Below are positions 21,674 through 32,492 of a DNA stretch of 64,000 nucleotides, piece by piece. Within the stretch, counting starts at the first letter, position 1. Every line of letters begins with the position of its first letter. The stretch is from Arenicellales bacterium. GTDB lineage: Bacteria > Pseudomonadota > Gammaproteobacteria > Arenicellales > JAHEKD01. The stretch spans positions 276,609 through 340,608 of the forward strand of contig JANQSD010000001.1 of the NCBI GenBank assembly GCA_028284225.1. Reading direction: 5' to 3'. A program made the translations under genes and the position numbers. Under the pieces are notes generated by a model that did not search any database, was not told where the DNA came from, and saw only the letters and a program-made list of their open reading frames with translations.

Positions 21674-22303
21674 CTATATATAAACCCAAACCAGGCCATC
21701 TTCAATTTTGTGTTTAACACGGTTTAAGGGTCGGTTGCCATTTTCGATGCAATGCCCATTGGTAGTATCAAACTTCCAGGCATGCTTAGGGCAGGTGAGG
21801 GTATTTCCCTGCAATGATTCAGAGGTGATTTGAGTCGACTGATGTGGACAGCGGTGATCATAAGCGATGATTGAATTCTCAGTGTCTTTATAGAGAAATA
21901 CTCCTCGACCATTCAATTCAAAATAATGGGTTTGATCGGGTATGACGTCATCCACCTCGACAACCTGATGCCAATTTGCTTCAGCGGTAAGATTTTCTGC
22001 TTTGAACTCGGGTAAATCCATTTCAATCAAAATATCCATGGCCCAGACAATTTTTGTCAACCCCAGTGTTGGAAAGGCCACCAATAGTGCATCAATAATT
22101 TCATCGGCACTTACTCCTTCGTTCAGAGCCCGCTTTAAGTATTGTTTAAAGCCTTTTTTCGTCTGTTTATCGACTTTGGTGATTACTGAAATAATAGCGA
22201 TAGTTTTTTTATCCAGTGAGCCACCGGATTTTTTAACAAAACTGAAATATGCCTGCATCGCTTCGGGGCGGATTTTAAGTAAGTAATTCAGTGCTTCACT
22301 CAT
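21674..22303 (-). CDS. CMD/AhpD-like domain fused to a Rieske [2Fe-2S] domain
   Basis: A 209-residue cytoplasmic protein. Residues about 1-100 resemble the carboxymuconolactone decarboxylase/AhpD helical fold (NEGVSADEIIDALLVAFPTLG) but lack the CxxC of AhpD. Residues about 105-209 are a Rieske ferredoxin-like domain with C152-P-H154 and C171-P-K-H174 as cluster ligands. A C-terminal WVYI end is usual for such ferredoxins. The combination suggests a redox carrier delivering electrons to or from a partner held by the helical domain. It lies upstream of the nirJ operon on the same strand, with 192 bases and the FNR box between, so it is a separate unit. Role in denitrification is inferred from position only. 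Confidence 0.8.
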   Translation of the reverse strand: MSEALNYLLKIRPEAMQAYFSFVKKSGGSLDKKTIAIISVITKVDKQTKKGFKQYLKRALNEGVSADEIIDALLVAFPTLGLTKIVWAMDILIEMDLPEFKAENLTAEANWHQVVEVDDVIPDQTHYFELNGRGVFLYKDTENSIIAYDHRCPHQSTQITSESLQGNTLTCPKHAWKFDTTNGHCIENGNRPLNRVKHKIEDGLVWVYI

Positions 22304-22443
22304 TAGTTTATTGACTCAATTCGTTTATCAGTAGAACCGATGGCTTCCCAGCCGCGCCGGATAGACACACCTGGCTTGATATATCTAGAAATACATAATA
22401 GCTCCCTGTATGAACTGCGAAACATCACACACAAGGGGCAACC

Positions 22444-22590
22444 ATGGAACAAGTCAATAGTCTAAACTACACTTGCTGGGAACGTAAGCATCACATGGTA
22501 TTTATCCCTAAATATCGGCTCGAATCATTATTTAGGCGAATTCATGATGACGTCGCTTCTGCGAAGGTCTCAGAATGGGCCCCTTACTAA
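22444..22590 (+). pseudogene. Truncated IS200-type transposase (TnpA) N-terminus
   Basis: An ATG-started frame of 48 codons contains YTCWERKHHMVFIPKYR, which matches the conserved N-terminus of IS200/IS605 Y1 transposases. The reading frame loses similarity after about 30 codons and stops at 22588. The HUH and catalytic Tyr region is absent. It ends two bases before the tRNA-Arg gene, so the deletion or insertion point lies at the tRNA 3' end. Confidence 0.75.
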
Positions 22591-22591
22591 T

Positions 22592-22668
22592 TGGTGCCCC
22601 GGAGACGATTCGAACGTCCGACCTGCCGCTTAGGAGGCGGCTGCTCTATCCTGCTGAGCTACCGGGGC
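22592..22668 (-). tRNA. tRNA-Arg, anticodon CCU
   Basis: The minus strand folds as a full cloverleaf of 77 bases including an encoded CCA. The acceptor stem is GCCCCGG/CCGGGGC, the D arm AGCTCAGCAGGATAGAGC is standard, the anticodon stem is GCCGC/GCGGC with loop CTCCTAA, and the T arm contains GTTCGAATC. The anticodon CCU decodes AGG. Confidence 0.97.
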
Positions 22669-22937
22669 GTTTTTGATTTTTACTACTTGTTACATATAAA
22701 TAGCCGAGCGGAGTTTATCATGGTGAAGGGGTTGAAATAATCGCTTTATCTGTGTTTGGATCGTAATTTTGGGTAAAGTAGACACCTAAATTATGGATTG
22801 AAGCCTCCATCTTGTTTGCTTTCAGCGGTCGGATTTTGTTCATAGTGGTGTTTTTGCTTAGTTTCAGCGGCATATAAGTGATTATTACAGCATATGAAAC
22901 TGTTTTTTAAGGGATTTTTTCTAAGTTTTGTTTCATT

Positions 22938-22951
22938 CTGATCAATATCAG
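22938..22951 (+). promoter_or_regulatory. FNR-like palindrome at -41.5 of a strong promoter
   Basis: CTGATCAATATCAG is a perfect palindrome with the TGAT-N4-ATCA core of FNR sites; only the outer T and A differ from consensus. Its centre (22944.5) is 41.5 bases before the transcription start predicted from the adjacent promoter. Confidence 0.5.
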
Positions 22952-22980
22952 TTGTTAAAAATATTTAATGTTGCTATACT
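22952..22980 (+). promoter_or_regulatory. Sigma-70 promoter TTGTTA-17-TATACT
   Basis: TTGTTA (22952-22957), a 17-base spacer, and TATACT (22975-22980) with a TGC extension just before the -10. Start expected near 22986. This is the best-formed promoter I see in the window. Confidence 0.65.
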
Positions 22981-22985
22981 CTTAA

Positions 22986-23034
22986 TTCTTACCCCCTTAC
23001 GTCTTTTACCCCGCTCCCAGCGGGGTTGTTTTTT
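22986..23034 (+). ncRNA. Possible short C-rich RNA or attenuated leader
   Basis: The promoter ending at 22980 would give an RNA that reaches a strong terminator hairpin after only about 23 bases, roughly 49 bases in all. The 5' part is C-rich (TACCCCCTTAC), a composition found in small RNAs that pair with ribosome sites. There is no reading frame in it. It could instead be a leader that attenuates transcription into gltB, which starts 310 bases later. Known precedents for FNR-controlled small RNAs are FnrS of E. coli and PhrS of Pseudomonas; no sequence homology to these is claimed. Confidence 0.4.
23009..23034 (+). terminator. Rho-independent terminator without an upstream ORF
   Basis: CCCCGCT-CCC-AGCGGGG forms a 7-bp GC-rich stem, followed by TTGTTTTTT. 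No coding gene on this strand lies between the tRNA and this site. Confidence 0.8.
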
Positions 23035-23344
23035 GGGGCTTCATAAATAGTAATTTTGTTAGCAAATTTTCTTTGGCTGAGTGATTACGCTTCTGGTAGT
23101 TAACCACTATAGTAACCTAGAATTTCTAGTTAAGATGTGTTTGTTGAATTCAGTCTATTTTACTCTTTAAAACCCGACCAAATATAATGCAAATCGAATT
23201 GCGTGTTTTTGCAATTTGACAAATAAAGTTGTAAATAGTTGATTTATATAATAATTTATTGCAAATCTTGTAGTTTGTGGTAGTAATAATAGGTTCGATC
23301 GCTTGTTGAGAATACATCAAGCTTAAATCATAAGGAATCTAACT
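23035..23344. other. gltB upstream region
   Basis: No gene is seen. It contains the palindrome CTAGAA-T-TTCTAG (23117-23129) and an inverted repeat AATTGC/GCAATT around 23198-23217. A TATAAT at 23247-23252 has no good -35. I could not find a convincing sigma-54 site (GG-N10-GC). An AAGGAATC ribosome site precedes the gltB ATG. Confidence 0.4.
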
Positions 23345-26300
23345 ATGCCGACAAACGCCAGGGGACTTTATAGCCCTGATTTTGAGAAAGAAAACTGTGG
23401 ATTTGGCCTCATCGTACAGATGGATGGGGTATCGAGTAATGATATTGTTAAAAAATCCATCAGCGCACTTTCCAGATTATCTCACCGCGGGGCGGTTTCT
23501 GCGGATGGTCTTTCGGGCGATGGTTGTGGTTTATTACTTAAACAATCCAAATCTTTTTTCAGGAAACAAGCGCAACAACAGGGTATCGAATTAACTGATA
23601 ATTATGCCATAGGCATGGTCTTCTTGAATTCTAATCAAGAGCTGGCGGACCATGCGAAAAATCTGATCGAGCGACACATCAATGCCCTGCAGCTGGAAAT
23701 TGCCGGTTGGCGTAAAGTGCCAACGAATACAGCTTGTCTAGGTGAAATAGCACTCAAGACGTTGCCAGCTGTTGAGCAGCTGTATATTAATGCTCCTGAC
23801 ATCTTAGACGAAGCTGAGTTAGAGCGAAAGCTATTAGTAGCTCGCAAAATGGTCGAACCTGAGCTTCAACAAGACGATATGTTTTATATCGTCTCTTTGT
23901 CTGCGAGAGTGATTTGTTACAAAGGCTTGATGATGCCCAAATATTTACCGGACTTTTATACAGATTTGGCTGATCCGGCGCTTGAAACATCACTTGCTAT
24001 TTTTCATCAACGTTTCTCGACAAATACATGGCCTTCCTGGAAGTTAGCGCAACCGTTTCGATTTTTGGCGCACAATGGTGAAATAAATACAATTCGCGGT
24101 AATCGCTCCTGGGCGAGGGCCAGACAGTACAAGTTGAAATCGACTTTGTTGCCGGAATTGCAGCAATTTGAATCTATGATCTCTCAGCAAGGTTCGGATT
24201 CTGAAAGTCTGGACAACATGCTGGAGATTCTTGTTGCCGGCGGTATGGATATATTTCAGGCAATGAAAATATTAATTCCACCGGCCTGGCAAAATGTTGA
24301 AACTATGGATCAGAACCTAAGGGCTTTCTATCGCTTTTATTCCATGAATATGGAGCCCTGGGACGGGCCAGCCGGGATTGTGTTGACGGATGGGCGCCAT
24401 GCAGCATGCGTAATGGATCGTAATGGATTACGCCCGGCACGCTATGTGATTACTCAATCGCGTGAAATCGTTCTGGCTTCTGAAGCCGGTGTGGTTGAGA
24501 TTGCCCCTGATCAGGTTGCCGGGAAGGGGCGTCTTGGACCGGGAGAGATGCTGGCGGTGGACACTCAGGCCGGTGAATTACTTTTGCCGGAGAAAATAGA
24601 GCAAAAATTAATGCGCGCCAGGCCCTACAAGGATTGGCTCAAGGCAAATCGTATTCGACTTGAGTCGGCACTTGATGAAGAACAAGCACGCAGTGTACCA
24701 CTGAATCCCGCATCGCTGAAGATTTATCAAAAGGCATTTAACGTATCCCTGGAAGAGCGTGAGCAGGTGATTAAAGTTATGGCTAACGGCGGTGCTGAAG
24801 CCGTTGGTTCCATGGGTGATGATACGCCGATGGCGGTGTTATCAAAGAAAAATCGCTCCTTATATGATTATTTTCGCCAGCAATTTGCTCAGGTAACCAA
24901 TCCTCCCATCGACCCACTGCGTGAGCATATAGTGATGGGTCTGGAAACCAGTTTTGGTGGTGAGAGTAATTTATTTGAGCCTAGTGCTGAGCACGCAGCA
25001 CGGGTAGTGGTTGATTCTCCGGTGTTGTCTAATGACAAGTATCAGCAGATATTATCAATGGATGATGAAAAATATAGCTGGGCTAGAATCAGTCTAAACT
25101 ATGATCCGGCAGAAGGCATTAGAGCAGCAATAGATCGAATTTGCACTGAATCCATTGAAGCGATCAGTAACGGCAAAGCGATACTGATATTGACTGATCG
25201 TGACATCAGTAAAGAAAAAATTCCATTACATGCTTTGTTGGCTACCGGCGCAGTACACCATCGCTTGATTAACGAGAGTTTACGCTGTGAAGTGAACATT
25301 GTTGTTGAAACAGCAACTGCACGTGACGCACATCAAATCGCCGCTTTGATTGGTAACGGTGCTACGGCAGTTTTTCCTTATTTAGCCTTTGAGATTGTGG
25401 TTGAAATGGTTCGTGAAAATGAACTTAAAGGCAAAAGCCTGACTCTCGGGCTTCGAAGTTATCGCAAAGCTATAAATAAGGGTTTATACAAGATTATGTC
25501 TAAAATGGGTATTTCAACAGTTGCAAGTTATTGTGGTTGTCAGCTGTTTGAAATAATCGGTTTAAATGAGGAAATCGTGGTGCGTTGTTTTCCAGGTACG
25601 CCCAGCCGTATCGAAGGAGCCAGCTTTGACGATCTGGAAAAAGATCAGCAGGCATTAGCCAAACTGGCCTGGAGTGCACGCAAGCCGGTATCAGCAGGCG
25701 GTTTGTTGAAATACGTACATGACGGTGAATACCATGCGTATAACCCGGATGTTATCAAAACAATTCATCATGCAGTTGAATACAACGATTATGATAGTTA
25801 CCAGGAGTTTTCCCGTTTAGTTAATCGCAGGCCCGTCGCAACTTTGCGGGATTTGTTTCGTATCAAGCCCCTGGATAATCCGATTCCGATTGAGGAAGTT
25901 GAGCCTGTCGAATCAATTTTACCGCGCTTTGATACTGCCGCCATGTCATTAGGCGCATTATCACCCGAAGCACATGAAGCATTGGCTATAGCGATGAATA
26001 GACTGGGCGGGCGCTCGAATTCTGGTGAAGGTGGTGAGGACCCGGCCCGGTATAACAGCGAAAAAGTATCAAAAATTAAGCAAATTGCATCCGGTCGATT
26101 TGGCGTTACACCGGAATATTTGCTTAGTGCCGAAGTGCTGCAAATCAAGATTGCTCAAGGAGCTAAGCCCGGTGAAGGCGGGCAGTTGCCGGGTCATAAG
26201 GTTAATGAACTGATTGCCCGCTTACGCTACTCCAGCCCCGGGGTGGCGTTGATTTCACCGCCGCCGCATCATGATATTTACTCTATTGAGGATTTAGCAC

Positions 26301-27802
26301 AATTAATTTTTGACCTTAAGCAGATCAATCCTGATGCGCTGGTTTCGGTCAAGCTGGTGGCGAGTGCTGGAGTAGGCACGATCGCTGCCGGTGTGGCCAA
26401 GGCCTATGCCGATTTGATCACTATTTCCGGTTATGATGGGGGTACGGGTGCCAGCCCATTAACATCAGTAAAATATGCCGGAACACCTTGGGAAATGGGT
26501 CTGGCTGAGACACATCAAACATTATCCATGAATAATTTGCGCGGCCGTATTCGCTTGCAAGCGGATGGTGGCATGAAAACGGGTCTGGACATCATAAAAG
26601 CCGGTATTTTGGGCGCTGAAAGTTTTGGTTTCGGCACTATGCCGATGGTTGCGCTTGGCTGCAAATATTTGCGTATCTGTCATTTGAATAATTGTGCAAC
26701 CGGTGTGGCGACTCAAGACCTTAATTTGCGCGAACGGTATTTTTCCGGTTCGCCCGAACGTGTGATTAATTACTTTCATTTTGTGGCACAAGAAGTCAGG
26801 CAGTTTATGGCCTCACTGGGTGCCAGGAAGTTTGAACAGTTAATCGGTAATACAGGTTTAATTGAGTTAAAGCAAGGCGAAACGGACAAGCATGCCAGAC
26901 TCGATATGTCACGGATTATTCATAATCCCGGTTTTGAACGAGGTGAAGATCAATTTTGTCAGGTTAAGCGTAATAAACCTGCTGATAAAGCCGAACTTGC
27001 AGAACTAATGGTGGCAGACATACTACCGACGATAAAATCGGCTACCGGCGGAGAGTTTCATTATCGGATTAAAAATGTAAATCGCTCTATCGGTGCCAGG
27101 GTTTCCGGCGAAATAGCCAAAATCCATGGTAATACAGCGATGGAGTCTTCACCGATTAAAGTCGATTTAACGGGTACGGCCGGGCAAAGTTTTGCTGCCT
27201 TTAATGCCGGTGGCTTGCACATGCATTTAGCAGGTGAAGCCAATGATTATGTCGGCAAGGGCATGGCAGGGGGCAAAATCGTCATTACTCCGCCTACAGG
27301 GCAGAAAATACGAACCCGGGAAACACCGATTATTGGTAATACCTGCCTATATGGTGCAACGGGCGGTAAGTTGTTTGCCGCAGGCACAGCGGGTGAGCGC
27401 TTTGCAGTGCGCAATTCCGGTGCCACTGCTGTGGTAGAAGGCGTGGGTGACCATTGCTGTGAATACATGACCGGTGGTGTAGTGGTATCACTGGGTAAAA
27501 CCGGAATGAATTTTGGTGCTGGCATGACTGGCGGTTTGGCCTTTGTGCTGGATCTGGATCGCAGTTTTGTTGATTGTTATAACCACGAATTAATTGACAT
27601 TCATCGATTAACGCCAGAGCATGTAGAGAATTATCTCGATTATATGCGCGGCTTGATTCGCGAATACGTGGCTGAAACGCAAAGCGGTTGGGGCAAATTT
27701 GTATTGGAAGAATTTCTGGATTTAGTTGGGCGTTTTTGGTTAATTAAACCCAAAGCCTCTGATCTTGATTCTCTGCTCGATACATTGTTAGAAGCGGCAT
27801 AA
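23345..27802 (+). CDS. gltB: Glutamate synthase (NADPH) large subunit
   Basis: A 1485-residue enzyme that makes glutamate from glutamine and 2-oxoglutarate, in the cytoplasm with GltD. The N-terminal class II amidotransferase domain begins at Cys18 (E-N-C18-G-F-G) after a short propeptide. The central and FMN-binding domains include LMSAEVLQIKIAQGAKPGEGGQ-like sequence (about residue 925 on) and the cluster cysteines in CHLNNCATGVATQ. The C-terminal GXGXG beta-helix repeats (GGLHMHLAGEANDYVGKGMAG) are present. Length is normal for bacterial GltB. gltD follows 15 bases later. Confidence 0.97.
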   Translation: MPTNARGLYSPDFEKENCGFGLIVQMDGVSSNDIVKKSISALSRLSHRGAVSADGLSGDGCGLLLKQSKSFFRKQAQQQGIELTDNYAIGMVFLNSNQELADHAKNLIERHINALQLEIAGWRKVPTNTACLGEIALKTLPAVEQLYINAPDILDEAELERKLLVARKMVEPELQQDDMFYIVSLSARVICYKGLMMPKYLPDFYTDLADPALETSLAIFHQRFSTNTWPSWKLAQPFRFLAHNGEINTIRGNRSWARARQYKLKSTLLPELQQFESMISQQGSDSESLDNMLEILVAGGMDIFQAMKILIPPAWQNVETMDQNLRAFYRFYSMNMEPWDGPAGIVLTDGRHAACVMDRNGLRPARYVITQSREIVLASEAGVVEIAPDQVAGKGRLGPGEMLAVDTQAGELLLPEKIEQKLMRARPYKDWLKANRIRLESALDEEQARSVPLNPASLKIYQKAFNVSLEEREQVIKVMANGGAEAVGSMGDDTPMAVLSKKNRSLYDYFRQQFAQVTNPPIDPLREHIVMGLETSFGGESNLFEPSAEHAARVVVDSPVLSNDKYQQILSMDDEKYSWARISLNYDPAEGIRAAIDRICTESIEAISNGKAILILTDRDISKEKIPLHALLATGAVHHRLINESLRCEVNIVVETATARDAHQIAALIGNGATAVFPYLAFEIVVEMVRENELKGKSLTLGLRSYRKAINKGLYKIMSKMGISTVASYCGCQLFEIIGLNEEIVVRCFPGTPSRIEGASFDDLEKDQQALAKLAWSARKPVSAGGLLKYVHDGEYHAYNPDVIKTIHHAVEYNDYDSYQEFSRLVNRRPVATLRDLFRIKPLDNPIPIEEVEPVESILPRFDTAAMSLGALSPEAHEALAIAMNRLGGRSNSGEGGEDPARYNSEKVSKIKQIASGRFGVTPEYLLSAEVLQIKIAQGAKPGEGGQLPGHKVNELIARLRYSSPGVALISPPPHHDIYSIEDLAQLIFDLKQINPDALVSVKLVASAGVGTIAAGVAKAYADLITISGYDGGTGASPLTSVKYAGTPWEMGLAETHQTLSMNNLRGRIRLQADGGMKTGLDIIKAGILGAESFGFGTMPMVALGCKYLRICHLNNCATGVATQDLNLRERYFSGSPERVINYFHFVAQEVRQFMASLGARKFEQLIGNTGLIELKQGETDKHARLDMSRIIHNPGFERGEDQFCQVKRNKPADKAELAELMVADILPTIKSATGGEFHYRIKNVNRSIGARVSGEIAKIHGNTAMESSPIKVDLTGTAGQSFAAFNAGGLHMHLAGEANDYVGKGMAGGKIVITPPTGQKIRTRETPIIGNTCLYGATGGKLFAAGTAGERFAVRNSGATAVVEGVGDHCCEYMTGGVVVSLGKTGMNFGAGMTGGLAFVLDLDRSFVDCYNHELIDIHRLTPEHVENYLDYMRGLIREYVAETQSGWGKFVLEEFLDLVGRFWLIKPKASDLDSLLDTLLEAA

Positions 27803-29224
<1,422 letters not shown>

Positions 29225-29254
29225 TTTCACCTTTTCAACCAGATAAGGCGCAAG

Positions 29255-29731
29255 ATGGATGACGTTGTTTGTCCAGGTGAACTTCTCGAATTAATCAAAA
29301 AGTCAGACCGGATATTTATTGAAAAAACCCCTTTCAATAAACATGTGGGGATGAGAGTTGAAGGTTATGGCGAGGAGCCGTTGAAACTGCGGATTGATTT
29401 TCGTGATGAACTCGTTGGCAACTACTCCCGCAATATGTTGCATGGTGGTGTCAGTATGAGTGTGCTTGATGCCGTAGGCGGGATGCAGGTTTTTCGGGCA
29501 GTGATAAAGCGGCTGCAAAATGAGCCTCAGGATTTAGTGACAGCTGTTTTGAGCAAAATCAGCACCATCAACCTCAGCGTTCAGTTTGTTAAGCCCGGTA
29601 TTGGACGATCATTCTATGCCACTGCGCAAATCGTTCGACTAGGCCGCAAGGTCGCTTTTGTGGATATGCAGTTACTCAATCAAGACGATGAATTAATTGC
29701 AACCGCACATGGGGTTTATAATGTTGGATGA
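29255..29731 (+). CDS. Hotdog-fold thioesterase, PaaI-like
   Basis: A 158-residue protein with the hotdog helix motif NMLHGGVSMSVLDAVGG, where H-G-G and the following Asp match PaaI/YigI-type acyl-CoA thioesterases. The C-terminal beta-strand segment RSFYATAQIVRLGRKVAFVDMQL is typical. The substrate is unknown. It overlaps the next gene by 11 bases and follows gltD by 30, so it may share that transcript. Confidence 0.8.
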   Translation: MDDVVCPGELLELIKKSDRIFIEKTPFNKHVGMRVEGYGEEPLKLRIDFRDELVGNYSRNMLHGGVSMSVLDAVGGMQVFRAVIKRLQNEPQDLVTAVLSKISTINLSVQFVKPGIGRSFYATAQIVRLGRKVAFVDMQLLNQDDELIATAHGVYNVG

Positions 29732-30074
29732 AACGGATAAAAATCAATTAGAACAACTGCTTAAACATGAATTAAAAGAATTAACATTAAGTATTTATGA
29801 ACTGAAAAGATTATTAGAGCCGGTTTCACCTGATAATGCCATAGGTAGACTTTCCCGAATGGACGCCTTGGAAATGCAGAGTGTTAATACAACAAAACTG
29901 CAAAATCAGCAAAATCGAGTTAATCAACTTCAAAAGGCACTGTTGCGACTTGAAAAAAATTATGATTTTGGTCTATGCTTTGAGTGCGGTGAAACTATAA
30001 GTCTAGAAAGACTAAAGCTCAAACCGGAGAGCGAATATTGTGTTAGTTGCCAACAAATATTGGATGCGCGCTGA
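29721..30074 (+). CDS. DksA/TraR-family zinc finger protein
   Basis: A protein of 117 residues with an N-terminal coiled-coil-like helical region (about residues 5-80) and a C-terminal four-cysteine zinc finger, C-F-E-C...C-V-S-C. This is the DksA/TraR layout; such proteins enter the RNA polymerase secondary channel. It lacks the DxxDxA tip of true DksA at the expected place, so it is better called DksA-like. I start at ATG 29721, inside the end of the thioesterase gene; an upstream TTG at 29697 is less likely. Confidence 0.75.
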   Translation: MLDETDKNQLEQLLKHELKELTLSIYELKRLLEPVSPDNAIGRLSRMDALEMQSVNTTKLQNQQNRVNQLQKALLRLEKNYDFGLCFECGETISLERLKLKPESEYCVSCQQILDAR

Positions 30075-30126
30075 TTTTCAATTAATATCGCGCTCTAGTG
30101 TGGATCATTGAAAAACTGGGATATTT

Positions 30127-31143
30127 GTGGGAACAGCTGATGACATAAAGCCAAAAGAGAAACCGTCCTTAGGTCAGTTACTCTCTGCGACCAGAATTAA
30201 AAGGAAATTGTCTCAGCAAGATATTGCCGAGCAGCTTAACTTGAGCAGGGCAATTATCAATGCGTTAGAGAATGATGAATCAATGGCAAATGTTTCATCG
30301 ACATATGTACGTGGATATCAACGTGCTTATATTCGTTTTTTGGAACTGGACGAAGATGAGTTGCTTGGCCAAATTAGCTCAGTACCTCAATACACGCCTA
30401 CTCATGAAAATTTACATGTTCTGGACAGCAATATGTCTATTGATGGACGAGGCTCCGGCTTTCGTTTTCCATTCAGGCTGGTATTGCCGCTGTTGTTAGT
30501 AGGAGCAGGAATTGTTTATTGGCCACAAATAGTTTTGTTTTTTGCACCGGAAAATATTGAGCAGACGACTCAAGCGACAACGGTTGAAAGTGAAACTGAT
30601 GAACATGTCACTCAGTCACTTGTGATTCAACCGTCCACAACAGACAACACAGCAACGATTGTGGATGTAGATAATGCCCAAGCAGATAGCGAACAAAACT
30701 TCGAGCAAGAAGAATCAGTCGAAATAGAATTGGTTGAAAACGATTTGTTAACTGTAGAAAAAATTGTTGAGCCAACGATATTAAGCATCGATGAGGAAGA
30801 AAATCCTCTAGATGAAGAAAAGACTATCGAAGAAACTGAAATTGCTTCAGCTGATTCTCAGCAAATTCATTCTAAAATCACATTCATTGCCAATGGTGAA
30901 TCCTGGCTTGAGGTTACAGATGCTGAGGATACACGTTTATTTCGTAATATCCTGAAACTTGACCAGATTACGGTATCGGGTATTTTGCCTTTGACGATTC
31001 GAACTGGAAATCTGCAAGCTTTGAGTATTAAGGCCGATCAAGGAGAACAACGTAAAGTCGATGTATTTGATGACGCAACAACTGTTGCTAATTTTCTAGT
31101 TGAAAAAGATGAGGCTGGCCGCTTGAAATTTACTGCATTGTAA
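30127..31143 (+). CDS. rodZ: Cytoskeletal protein RodZ-like
   Basis: A 338-residue bitopic membrane protein. The N-terminus is a helix-turn-helix of the RodZ type (LGQLLSATRIKRKLSQQDIA), which binds MreB in known RodZ. A membrane segment lies at about residues 117-140 (LVLPLLLVGAGIVYWPQIVLFF), then a long acidic Glu/Thr-rich periplasmic linker (145-245) and a C-terminal DUF4115-like beta domain with ESWLEVTDAEDTRLF. Start is GTG 30127. No mre genes are nearby. It stands 52 bases before an RND operon but need not be part of it. Confidence 0.85.
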   Translation: MGTADDIKPKEKPSLGQLLSATRIKRKLSQQDIAEQLNLSRAIINALENDESMANVSSTYVRGYQRAYIRFLELDEDELLGQISSVPQYTPTHENLHVLDSNMSIDGRGSGFRFPFRLVLPLLLVGAGIVYWPQIVLFFAPENIEQTTQATTVESETDEHVTQSLVIQPSTTDNTATIVDVDNAQADSEQNFEQEESVEIELVENDLLTVEKIVEPTILSIDEEENPLDEEKTIEETEIASADSQQIHSKITFIANGESWLEVTDAEDTRLFRNILKLDQITVSGILPLTIRTGNLQALSIKADQGEQRKVDVFDDATTVANFLVEKDEAGRLKFTAL

Positions 31144-31194
31144 TCAAATAGTAGTAATCAAGTCTGATCAACATATTTTAATTACGGAGTAAAG

Positions 31195-32397
31195 GTGTCT
31201 GTTAATAATACTGCCGAGATGAAGAGAAAACCGAGGTTATGGTTGCGGTTACTTATTCTGATCTTATTACTGGCAGTAATTGCGGCAAGTCTGGGTTATA
31301 AAAAGTTCCTGCAAATACAGGAACAGATTGCGTTCGGTAGTGCTGCGCCGCCGCCCACCGCTGTGACCGTTGCCCAGGCCCAGTCGGATCAATGGCAAAA
31401 TCGGCTTAAAGCGATTGGTTCATTAGTCGCTTCGCAGGGTATTGATATTACCAGTGAAGTCGATGGCATTGTCAAAACCTTGAACTTCAAGTCCGGTCAG
31501 GAAATAAACGAGGGGCAACTATTACTGTCACTAAATAACGAGATTGAATTAGCAGCGCTGACAACGGCTGAAGCACAATATGCATCGGCAAACAATCAAT
31601 ATCAACGGTCTCTAAAGTTAAAAAACAATAAATTTGTGACCGAAAATGATCTTGATCAACAGCGTTGGGCCGCTAATTCAGCTAAATCACAAGTTGAATC
31701 GGCTCAGGCGGCGCTTGATAAGAAAAACATTCACGCACCTTTTTCAGGCAAATTGGGCATTCGTAGTGTTGATATAGGTGATTATATTTCACCGGGAACC
31801 AAGTTGGTTACCTTGCAGGCAGTTGATACTTTGTATCTTGACTTTACTCTACCGGAACGGAACTTCCGGCAATTAGCGGTCGGCCAACCTATGGAATTTA
31901 AAGTTCGGTCTTACCCTGATCGATCTTTTAAAGGTGTGGTGCAAGCCTGGGATCCTAACCTGGATGTCAGTACCCGCAATGTTAACGTGCGTGCAGTGGT
32001 AGATAATTCAGATCGCTTGTTAGCGCCCGGTATGTTTGCCGAAATTGAAGTTGAAAGCACGGATGCCAGCAATGTAATTACTGTCCCTGAAACCGCTATT
32101 TTTTACAATATATACGGCGAAGCCGTTTATGTATTGGAAACTTCTGAGCAAGAGTCCGACGAAATTGAACCGGAACAGCCAGAAAGTTATATCCTGGCAG
32201 CGCGTCAGGTAAAAGTGTTATATCGTGAAAATGGTTTGGCTGGTGTTGTCCAAGGCCTAGAGCCGGGCGATGAAGTAGTCACCTCAGGCCAGCTAAAATT
32301 GTTTCCCAGTATGAAAGTGGTTATTACTGATGATGTGCCTGAGCCAGGAGAACAAGCGAGCGACACTACAGCTGAGCAGGACAATGCAAGTGGATAA
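31195..32397 (+). CDS. RND efflux periplasmic adaptor (membrane fusion protein)
   Basis: A 400-residue HlyD/AcrA-type adaptor, anchored by an N-terminal helix (LLILILLLAVIAASLGY). It shows the lipoyl half motif (EVDGIVKTLNFKSGQEINEGQLLLSLNN), an alpha-hairpin (about residues 115-175), and the second lipoyl half HAPFSGKLGIRSVDIGDYIS. It couples the RND pump downstream to an outer-membrane channel, which is not in this window. The start is GTG with AGGAG-poor context (ACGGAG at 31183). The C-terminus is acidic and low in complexity. Confidence 0.9.
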   Translation: MSVNNTAEMKRKPRLWLRLLILILLLAVIAASLGYKKFLQIQEQIAFGSAAPPPTAVTVAQAQSDQWQNRLKAIGSLVASQGIDITSEVDGIVKTLNFKSGQEINEGQLLLSLNNEIELAALTTAEAQYASANNQYQRSLKLKNNKFVTENDLDQQRWAANSAKSQVESAQAALDKKNIHAPFSGKLGIRSVDIGDYISPGTKLVTLQAVDTLYLDFTLPERNFRQLAVGQPMEFKVRSYPDRSFKGVVQAWDPNLDVSTRNVNVRAVVDNSDRLLAPGMFAEIEVESTDASNVITVPETAIFYNIYGEAVYVLETSEQESDEIEPEQPESYILAARQVKVLYRENGLAGVVQGLEPGDEVVTSGQLKLFPSMKVVITDDVPEPGEQASDTTAEQDNASG

Positions 32398-32492
32398 CAC
32401 TTTCTCAGATGCTTTTTTTACCAACTCTCGTTATTGCCGTGCAGGTGTGAATTCAGAATTGAAATATCCCCCAAAGCACACTCAATCGTGTC

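Noticed and set aside
23040..23344. Sigma-54 promoter for gltB
   Set aside because: No GG-N10-GC pair with the right context was found; the TTGCGTGTTTTTGCA stretch lacks the -24 GG.
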